A stretch of DNA of 43,927 bases. Origin: DATAFT01 sp035544635. GTDB taxonomy: Bacteria > Acidobacteriota > Thermoanaerobaculia > Multivoradales > Multivoraceae. The notes under the pieces were generated by a model, which was not told the DNA's origin, searched no databases, and worked only from the letters and a program-made list of their open reading frames with translations. Made by a program: the position numbers and the translations under genes. The first letter of the stretch is position 1. Each line of letters begins with the position of its first letter. Below are positions 38,239 through 43,927 of this stretch, piece after piece. The stretch is from contig DATKDQ010000066.1 of assembly GCA_035544635.1 (NCBI GenBank), forward strand, positions 1-43,927, read 5' to 3'.

Positions 38239-39164
38239 GGCAGCGTCTCGCCTCTGCGGCGAAGCGGGTCGCCGGCACCGCCGGCAGCGCGCTCTACGAG
38301 GCGTCGGGGCGTCGCCGGAGCGACGGGTTCGGCATCCTCATGTATCACCGGGTCGCGCCGGTCGTACGCGGCATCGAGAAGCCGCCCTGGAACGTTCCTC
38401 CACGCCAGTTCCGCCGGCAGGTGGAGGGCCTGCTCGAGGCCGGCTACCGGATCTGGCCGCTGCGCCGACTGATCGCGGCGGCCGAGAGCGGCCGCGCCCT
38501 GCCCGAGAAGATCACCGCGATCACCTTCGACGACGGTTACGCCAGCGTGTACCTCGAGGCGCTGCCGGTGCTCGAGAGCCTGGCGTTGCCGGCGACCGTG
38601 TTCGTCGCCACCGCCTACGTCGGGAGCGCTGCGCCGTTTCCCTTCGACGAATGGGGCTCGGCCTGGCACGGCGAGGCTCTCGCCGACACCTGGCGTCCGC
38701 TCCACTGGGGCGAGTGCCGCGTGATGGAGGCCACCGGGCTGATCGAGATCGGGACGCACACCCACATTCACCGCGACTTCCGCGGCGACCCCGCGGCGCT
38801 CTACGCCGATCTCGAGCGCTCGATCCGCAGGCTGGGCGACGAGCTCGGCCGCCGCGAGCCGCTGTTCGCGTTTCCCTACGGCGCGCCCGAGCTCGGGTTC
38901 GCCGCGCCGGAGCTGCTCGGCGCGGCGCGCGAGGCCGGCGTCCGCTGCGCACTGACCACCGAGGGCGCGATGGTGCGGCAGGGATCGAGCCCGTTCGGCT
39001 GGGGCCGCTTCGAGGTCACCGCGGCGGACACCGGATCGACGCTGGCCGCCAAGCTCGCCGGGTTCTACGACTGGATGGGCACGGCGAAGCGTTGTTTCGT
39101 GCGCCTCTCGCCCCCGCCCTATCTCGCGCGCGGCGGTGCCACGGCGAAATGGAGCATGCGATGA
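38235..39164 (+). CDS. Polysaccharide deacetylase (NodB domain), second of two
   Basis: A 309-residue metal-dependent deacetylase. The N-terminal region GFGILMYHRVAPV leads to motif 1 TFDDGYASVY (about residue 97), then EIGTHTHIHRDF (metal histidines) and FAFPYGAPE. It lacks the long insertion of the copy at 19962 and is more like the exosortase-associated deacetylases. The N-terminus has a weak hydrophobic stretch, not a convincing signal peptide. GTGA and ATGA overlaps tie it to the glycosyltransferase before and the ATP-grasp gene after. The product of one of the transferases is the likely substrate. Confidence 0.9.
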   Translation: MRQRLASAAKRVAGTAGSALYEASGRRRSDGFGILMYHRVAPVVRGIEKPPWNVPPRQFRRQVEGLLEAGYRIWPLRRLIAAAESGRALPEKITAITFDDGYASVYLEALPVLESLALPATVFVATAYVGSAAPFPFDEWGSAWHGEALADTWRPLHWGECRVMEATGLIEIGTHTHIHRDFRGDPAALYADLERSIRRLGDELGRREPLFAFPYGAPELGFAAPELLGAAREAGVRCALTTEGAMVRQGSSPFGWGRFEVTAADTGSTLAAKLAGFYDWMGTAKRCFVRLSPPPYLARGGATAKWSMR

Positions 39165-40414
39165 GCCGCGTGGCGTCGACGATCGGGGCGCGGGCGAGCC
39201 GCGGCGGCGGCGCGCCGGGTCCGCACCGCGCGACCCGGCGCGGCCGCGTCCTGGTGATGGACGCCGAGACGACGAAGGCGCTCGCGATCGTGCGTGCGCT
39301 CGGCGGCGCCATGGAGGTACGCACCGCGTCGCGGCGCCGCCAGGCGATCGCCGCCTGGTCGCGTTTCGTCGTCGAGCATCTGGTCCACCCCGTCGCGGCG
39401 GGCGATGGGCTGTCGGCGTGGGTGCGCGAGGTCTGTCGCTCGCGCGGAGTCGAGGTCGTGCTGTGTCCGGAGGAGCGCAGCTCGTGGCTTCTGGCGCGGG
39501 ACCGCGAGCCGCTCGAGGCCGACGGCGTCCTCCTTCCACTGCCGCCGCGCGAGGTGCTCGAGACCGCGATGGACAAGGCGCGCACGCTCGAGGCGGCGCG
39601 CGCCGCCGGCGTTCCGGTGCCGCCGACCATCGTGCTCGAGAACGCCGCGCAGGCAGGAGACGCGGCGCGCGAGCTGGGCTGGCCGGTGGTCGTCAAGCCT
39701 CGCTTCAGCCACTACTGGACCGGTGAGCGGTTCATCGCGTGCGGGGGCGTCTCCTACGCGGCGAACGACGCCGAGCTCGCCCGTGCGATGGCGAGGCAGG
39801 CTCCGGGCGCGCCGCCGCCGCTGCTCCAGAGCTTCGTTTCCGGCGGCGGGCTCGGGCTGTTCTTCGTGCTGGCGCCAGGCGGCGCGCTGGCCGCCGAGTT
39901 CGCGCACGAGCGGCTGCGCGATCTGCGTCCCACCGGATCGGGCTCGGTGCTGCGGCGCTCGGTGCGGGTCGATCCGCACCTGCGCGAGCTCGCGCTCGCG
40001 CTCCTGCGTGGGATCGGGTGGTGGGGCGTGGCCATGGTCGAGTTCCGCGGCGATCTGGCCTCCGGCCGCGCCTGCCTGATGGAGATCAACGGCCGCTTCT
40101 GGGGCTCGCTCCAGCTCGCGATCGACGCCGGCGTCAACTTCCCGCGCATCCTGATCGAGGTCGCGCGCGGCGAGCTGCGGCCGCCGCCGTCCTACCGCGA
40201 GGGCGTTGTCCTGCGCTGGTGGTTGGGCGATCTCGCGCGGGTCGGCCGCGTGCTGCGCGGAAAGCCGCCGGGCTTCGCCGGCTCGTTTCCGTCGCGGGTC
40301 GAGGGGCTAGCGCAGTTCCTCGGGCCGCAGCCGCCGCGCACGCGCAACGAAGTCATGCGCTGGGAGGACCCGCTGCCCGCGATCGGCGAGGTGCTGTCGC
40401 TGCTGCGGCGCTGA
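39161..40414 (+). CDS. ATP-grasp ligase of EPS loci
   Basis: A 417-residue protein of the carbamoyl-phosphate-synthase-like ATP-grasp fold. After an Arg/Gly-rich N-terminus, RVLVMDAETTKALAIVRAL begins a pre-ATP-grasp domain. The ATP lid and binding strands are TMDK-like AMDKARTLEAARAAGVPVPP, WPVVVKPRFSHYW and the metal site LMEINGRFWGSLQLAIDAG. Such enzymes join a carboxylate (often an amino acid) to an amine with ATP hydrolysis, and members in EPS loci are thought to decorate sugars. It could use the same or a different amino acid as the adenylation module. It overlaps the deacetylase gene by ATGA, and 57 nt separate it from the PHP gene. Confidence 0.9.
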   Translation: MSRVASTIGARASRGGGAPGPHRATRRGRVLVMDAETTKALAIVRALGGAMEVRTASRRRQAIAAWSRFVVEHLVHPVAAGDGLSAWVREVCRSRGVEVVLCPEERSSWLLARDREPLEADGVLLPLPPREVLETAMDKARTLEAARAAGVPVPPTIVLENAAQAGDAARELGWPVVVKPRFSHYWTGERFIACGGVSYAANDAELARAMARQAPGAPPPLLQSFVSGGGLGLFFVLAPGGALAAEFAHERLRDLRPTGSGSVLRRSVRVDPHLRELALALLRGIGWWGVAMVEFRGDLASGRACLMEINGRFWGSLQLAIDAGVNFPRILIEVARGELRPPPSYREGVVLRWWLGDLARVGRVLRGKPPGFAGSFPSRVEGLAQFLGPQPPRTRNEVMRWEDPLPAIGEVLSLLRR

Positions 40415-40471
40415 CGCGGGCGGCGGCGACCGAGAGGACGGCGGGCGGCGGCGACGAAGGAGGGCACGGTG

Positions 40472-41242
40472 ATGAAGGCGATGCTCCACGTGCACACCTG
40501 CTTCTCGTCGGACGGCGAGTTGGTGCCGTCGACGATCGGCCGGCTCGCGCGTGAGCGCGGCTTCCAGGCGGTGCTGCTCGCCGACCATTTCGAGTCGCTC
40601 GACGGTGACTCGTTCGCCGCGCTCGCCGAGGAGTGCCGTTGGGTGAAGGAGTGCCTGCTCGTCCCCGGCTACGAGCGGAGCTTCAGCGGGTATCACGTGC
40701 TCGCGCTCGGCGTCGAGCGCTGGATCGAGGACCCGGAGCCGCAGCTCTGGGCCGATCGCGTGCGTGAAGCCGGCGGTCTGGTCGCGATCGCGCATCCCGG
40801 CCGCTACACCCATTGCATCCCCGCGCCTCTTCTCGACGCCTGCGACGCGGTCGAGGTGTGGAACTCGAAGCCGCCCTACGACGGCCCGACCGGGCCGGAC
40901 CCGCGCGCCTACCGCCTGCTCGGTGCGGTGCGCCTGCCGCTCTGCGGGCAGGACCTCCATGGGGTTCGCCATCTGAGCCCGGTCGGCGTCGAGCTGCCGG
41001 ACGGATGCACCGGCGCCCGCGAGATCGTCGCCGCGATCCGGCGGGGCGACTACCGGATGACCAACGGCCGCCGTAGCTTCGGGCGCGAGCTCACGCCCGC
41101 GGCGCGGTGGACGCTCACCGGCTTCCACGGCGCGCGGCGGCGGCTGGTCGACCTGGCGATCGGCGTGCGGACCGGCGTGCGGCGCGCCACGGCGGCGCAG
41201 CGGATCGCACCCGCGCGAGCGCCGGAGGCGCACGACCCATGA
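40472..41242 (+). CDS. PHP-domain metal-dependent phosphoesterase
   Basis: A 256-residue PHP-family hydrolase. Metal-binding motifs are LHVHTCFSSDGE (His6 and His8), LLADHFESLD (about 35), IAHPGRYTH (about 107) and GQDLHGVRH (about 160). The family includes histidinol phosphatase and polymerase-associated phosphoesterases; beside ATP-grasp genes in EPS clusters it is often found but its substrate is unknown. A phosphosugar or lipid-linked phosphate is plausible. The ATG at 40472 is 7 nt after AAGGAGGG; a GTG at 40469 is directly before it. Its stop overlaps the next start (ATGA). Confidence 0.88.
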   Translation: MKAMLHVHTCFSSDGELVPSTIGRLARERGFQAVLLADHFESLDGDSFAALAEECRWVKECLLVPGYERSFSGYHVLALGVERWIEDPEPQLWADRVREAGGLVAIAHPGRYTHCIPAPLLDACDAVEVWNSKPPYDGPTGPDPRAYRLLGAVRLPLCGQDLHGVRHLSPVGVELPDGCTGAREIVAAIRRGDYRMTNGRRSFGRELTPAARWTLTGFHGARRRLVDLAIGVRTGVRRATAAQRIAPARAPEAHDP

Positions 41243-43011
41243 CCACGCGCCCACCCGGCGCCGCGCCCGCGGCCGCGCTCTCGCTCGCGTTGCTGGTCGG
41301 GCTCGGCTCCGCCCCAAGCGCCGGTCGAGCGACCGAGCAGGAGATGCTGTGGTGGACCACCCACGGGCTGGCGAAGGTCCGACCGCGTGACCAGCCGCAG
41401 CCACCCGGAAAGATCGAGCTCCAGGCCGCGCGCAACGAGTTCGAGCCCTTCCAGCTCGTGCTGCGCGCCGGCCGGCGGCCGATCGAGGGGGTCGATGTCG
41501 AGGTGACCGACCTGGTCGGTCCGGGCAGCGCGCGGATCGCGAGCACAAACGCCACCGTCTACCTCCAGCGCTACCTCCCGGTGCGCACACCGTCGTCGGC
41601 CGAGGGTGGCACCGGCGAGTGGCCGGACGCGCTGGTGCCGCGCGTCGACACCTACGCCGGCGAGCGGCGCCGCGCGTTTCCGGTCACACTCGAGCCCGGC
41701 CGCAACCAGCCGGTGTGGATCGACCTGTACGTGCCGCGGTCGGCGGCGCCGGGAGAGTACCGCGGCGAGGCCGTGGTGCGGGTGCGCGGCGAGCAGAGGA
41801 TCGCCGCGCCGATCGAGCTGCGAGTGCTTCCCTTCGAGCTGCCGTCGACCTCGAGCCTCGCCAACTCGTACGGATTCAGCGGACTGTCGGCGGTGCGACA
41901 GCATCGCGGCTCCTACACCAGCGACCGTGACGTCCTCGAGCTCACGCGGGTCTACACCACCGCCCTCCTGCGCCATCGGATCTCGACGCACGGCGGCAGC
42001 ATGACGCCGCCGGACTGGAGCGCCTCGAAGAACAAGGTCACCCTGCGTTGGACCGGCTACGAGCGGGAGGTCGAGCCCTTCCTCGAGGGCACCGTCTTCG
42101 GCGAGGACGATCCGCTGCCGGGGGCGCGCGCGACCTCGATCGACGTCCGCACGCCGCCGAGTCTGCCGGACGAGGAGAGCAAGGTCCGGTACTGGCGGGA
42201 GTGGGTCCGGCACTTCGAGCAGCGCGGCTGGCTCGATCGGCTCTTCCTCTACCTCTGGGACGAGCCGGAGCGCGACGCGCACTACGCTCAGGTGCTCGAG
42301 CTGGGCCGTCTCGCCCGCCGCGCGGCGCCCGAGCTCCAAGTTCTCCTCACCGAGCAGCTCGCGCCGCCCCTGGCGGAGGTCGTCGACATCTGGGTCACGC
42401 TCGTCAACTGCATCGAGCCGAGAGCGCGCTACGACTACTGCGAGGAGACGGTGGCGCGGTCCGCCTACCGCTCGCTGGAGCGCTCCGGCCGGCGCCTGTG
42501 GTGGTACCAGTCGTGCGCGAGCCACGGCTGCAACGTGGTCGGCGGCGATGCCTTCACCGGCTGGCCGAGCCTGGTGATCGACGTCGACCCGGTGGCGAAC
42601 CGCGTCCTGCCGTGGCTCGCCTTCCTCTACGGCGTCGAGGGCGAGCTCTACTACAACACCGTCGAGGCGTACAACCTCGAGGGCAGCCCGTGGGACGGCC
42701 TCCTCGCGCACGGCGGCAACGGCGACGGGACGCTCTTCTATCCGGGCACGCCGGAGCGCGTCGGCGGCCGCACTCACATTCCCATCGAGAGCCTGCGTCT
42801 GAAGCTCGTGCGCGAGGGTCTCGAAGACTACGAGTACCTGGCGCTGCTCGCGCGCCGCGGCGATGCCGAGCTCGCCAGAAGAGAGGTCGCCCGCTTCGCC
42901 GACTCGGTGTACCGGTGGGATCGCAGGCCCGAAGCCCTGCTCGCAGCGCGGAGAAGGCTCGCCGAGCTGCTCTCCGCGAGACACGACGCCGGGCAGGGAG
43001 CCACCAGGTGA
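41239..43011 (+). CDS. Secreted glycoside-hydrolase-like protein (DUF4091)
   Basis: A 590-residue exported protein. The signal peptide covers about 30 residues (LSLALLVGLGSAPSAGRA). An N-terminal beta-rich domain (IELQAARNEFEPFQLVLRAG, WIDLYVPRSAAPGEYRGEA) is followed by a TIM-barrel-like region with LFLYLWDEPERDAHY (about 338, candidate catalytic acids) and ends with the DUF4091 block VREGLEDYEYLALLARRGD (about 523). DUF4091 proteins resemble glycoside hydrolases but few have been tested. In an EPS locus it may trim or release the polymer in the periplasm or outside. ATGA and GTGA overlaps tie it to the PHP and Crp/Fnr genes. Confidence 0.87.
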   Translation: MTTRPPGAAPAAALSLALLVGLGSAPSAGRATEQEMLWWTTHGLAKVRPRDQPQPPGKIELQAARNEFEPFQLVLRAGRRPIEGVDVEVTDLVGPGSARIASTNATVYLQRYLPVRTPSSAEGGTGEWPDALVPRVDTYAGERRRAFPVTLEPGRNQPVWIDLYVPRSAAPGEYRGEAVVRVRGEQRIAAPIELRVLPFELPSTSSLANSYGFSGLSAVRQHRGSYTSDRDVLELTRVYTTALLRHRISTHGGSMTPPDWSASKNKVTLRWTGYEREVEPFLEGTVFGEDDPLPGARATSIDVRTPPSLPDEESKVRYWREWVRHFEQRGWLDRLFLYLWDEPERDAHYAQVLELGRLARRAAPELQVLLTEQLAPPLAEVVDIWVTLVNCIEPRARYDYCEETVARSAYRSLERSGRRLWWYQSCASHGCNVVGGDAFTGWPSLVIDVDPVANRVLPWLAFLYGVEGELYYNTVEAYNLEGSPWDGLLAHGGNGDGTLFYPGTPERVGGRTHIPIESLRLKLVREGLEDYEYLALLARRGDAELARREVARFADSVYRWDRRPEALLAARRRLAELLSARHDAGQGATR

Positions 43012-43703
43012 GCTCGATGGTCTCCACCGAGGTGCTCTCCAGGCTGCCGCTCTTCGCGGGCCTCTCCTTCGAGGCTCTCGATCGTGTGGCGGAGCTGTTC
43101 CAGCTCCGCACGGTGCCGCCGGGAACGCAGCTCGCGAGCGCCCACCAGCGCGGCGACAAGCTCTTCGTCATCCTCGAGGGGTCGGTGAAGGTGCAGCACT
43201 ACACCGCGGAGGGCGCCGAGGTGACGCTCGCGCTGCTCGGCCCCGGCAACACCGTGGGGGAAATGGGCCTGGTCGGACCCACCGGGACGTCGGCCGACGT
43301 CATCACGCGCGAGACCACCACGCTGGTGTGCATGGACCGCCGCACCTTCAAGGAGTGCCTCGAGAGCATCCCCGGGCTGAGCCAGAACCTGATCACGCTG
43401 CTGATCGTGCGGCTGCGCTCGGCGAACGAGCTGATCGAGGCGCTGTCGAGCCTAGACGTGAGCGGGCGGGTCGCCCGCCAGATCCTCGCGCTGGCGGAGG
43501 AGTACGGCGAGGCGGTCGACGAGGGGATCCGCATCAAGCTGCCGCTGACGCAGAGCGACATCGCCGAGATGGTTGCCGCCACCCGGGAGCGGGTCAATCA
43601 CGTCATGGTGCGCCTGAAGAAGGACGGCATCCTGTCGGTCGCCCATCGCCGCCACATCACCATCCACAGGCCCGAGGCGCTGGAGCGGCTGGTCGCGAAG
43701 TGA
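43008..43703 (+). CDS. Crp/Fnr-family transcriptional regulator
   Basis: A 231-residue regulator. The N-terminal cyclic-nucleotide-binding domain runs LSRLPLFAGLSFEALDRVAE, GDKLFVILEGSVKVQ and NTVGEMGLVGPTGTSADV, with an RCA-like loop that has Thr-Ser in place of the Arg used to hold cAMP. A dimerisation helix follows, then a winged helix with LPLTQSDIAEMVAATRERVN as recognition region. No Fnr-type cysteine cluster is present, so a small-molecule ligand is likelier than an Fe-S cluster. The GTG start (GGGAG, 7-nt spacer) overlaps the stop of the DUF4091 gene, coupling regulator and EPS locus. Whether it controls the locus is inference. Confidence 0.93.
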   Translation: MSSMVSTEVLSRLPLFAGLSFEALDRVAELFQLRTVPPGTQLASAHQRGDKLFVILEGSVKVQHYTAEGAEVTLALLGPGNTVGEMGLVGPTGTSADVITRETTTLVCMDRRTFKECLESIPGLSQNLITLLIVRLRSANELIEALSSLDVSGRVARQILALAEEYGEAVDEGIRIKLPLTQSDIAEMVAATRERVNHVMVRLKKDGILSVAHRRHITIHRPEALERLVAK

Positions 43704-43763
43704 CGCGACATCGGCCCGGAGCAAGAATCGAGTCTAGCGCGTCCTCGGGGCGCGGGTACGTGC

Positions 43764-43927
43764 TCAACTTGAGCTCCGGTCCCGCTCCCGCTCCGGCCCG
43801 CCCGCTCGCGCCAGATAGAACGCCGTGTTGATCAGCCCGACGTGGGAGAACGCCTGGGGAAAGTTACCGAGCATCCGGCCCGCGACCGGGTCGAACTCCT
43901 CCGACAGGAGACCGAGGTCGTTGCGCA
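43764..43927 (-). CDS. GH15-family glucoamylase/trehalase-like protein, C-terminal end only
   Basis: The last 54 codons of a minus-strand gene whose start lies outside the window. The stretch LGLLSEEFDPVAGRMLGNFP followed by QAFSHVGLINTAFYLA is the highly conserved C-terminal signature of bacterial GH15 enzymes, which hydrolyse alpha-glucosidic bonds of glucans or trehalose. The final 15 residues are a charged, Arg/Ser-rich tail. The gene converges with the Crp/Fnr gene, with only 60 nt between, and no clear terminator is seen there. Probably it is not part of the EPS transcript, being on the other strand. Confidence 0.9.
   Translation of the reverse strand, partial: RNDLGLLSEEFDPVAGRMLGNFPQAFSHVGLINTAFYLARAGGPERERDRSSS

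Overview
The window is GC-rich DNA (roughly 70% G+C by eye) from a Gram-negative bacterium. The outer-membrane export genes (SLBB export protein, a predicted beta-barrel) and the long HflX and Lon proteins indicate a diderm. I cannot fix the phylum; Acidobacteriota, Myxococcota or Gemmatimonadota-like lineages would all fit. No tRNA, rRNA, CRISPR array, phage or transposase gene was recognised.

Region 1 (1-8569) is housekeeping and stress: the 3' end of groEL (+), a minus-strand pair (thioredoxin-like protein, then rhodanese), hflX (-), lon (+), an ArfB-type ribosome-rescue factor (+) and a DUF547 protein (+). Two inverted copies of a dispersed repeat of about 63 bp (2490-2552 and 8684-8746) bracket much of this region. 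One copy supplies the last codons and the stop of hflX.

Region 2 (8975-43011) is one long plus-strand exopolysaccharide locus of about 25 tightly packed genes, many joined by ATGA or GTGA overlaps. It encodes export and assembly (Wza-like, predicted outer-membrane barrel, Wzc-like tyrosine kinase, initiating sugar transferase, Wzy/ligase-like protein). It also encodes precursor supply and control (YvcK, a glmS remnant, WecB epimerase), four glycosyltransferase domains, two NodB deacetylases, several GNAT-type acyltransferases, two AsnB-type amidotransferases, a glycosyltransferase-heparinase fusion, an ATP-grasp enzyme, a PHP hydrolase and a DUF4091 glycosidase-like protein. The gene set resembles exosortase/PEP-CTERM-associated EPS loci, but no exosortase, PEP-CTERM protein or Wzx flippase is visible here.

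Two features stand out. First, four sites matching the sigma-54 (-24/-12) promoter, all with exact 10-nt GG-GC spacing, lie just upstream of four genes inside the locus (8911, 10550, 25765, 30127), suggesting RpoN control of the whole EPS system. Second, a compact carrier-protein module (luciferase-like flavin monooxygenase, stand-alone amino-acid adenylation enzyme, truncated GNAT, acyl carrier protein, full-length GNAT) starts behind its own sigma-54 site in the middle of the locus. It probably activates, possibly oxidises, and transfers an amino-acid-derived group to the glycan.

Region 3 (43008-43927) holds a Crp/Fnr regulator translationally coupled to the last EPS-locus gene, and the convergent 3' end of a GH15 glucoamylase/trehalase-like gene on the minus strand.
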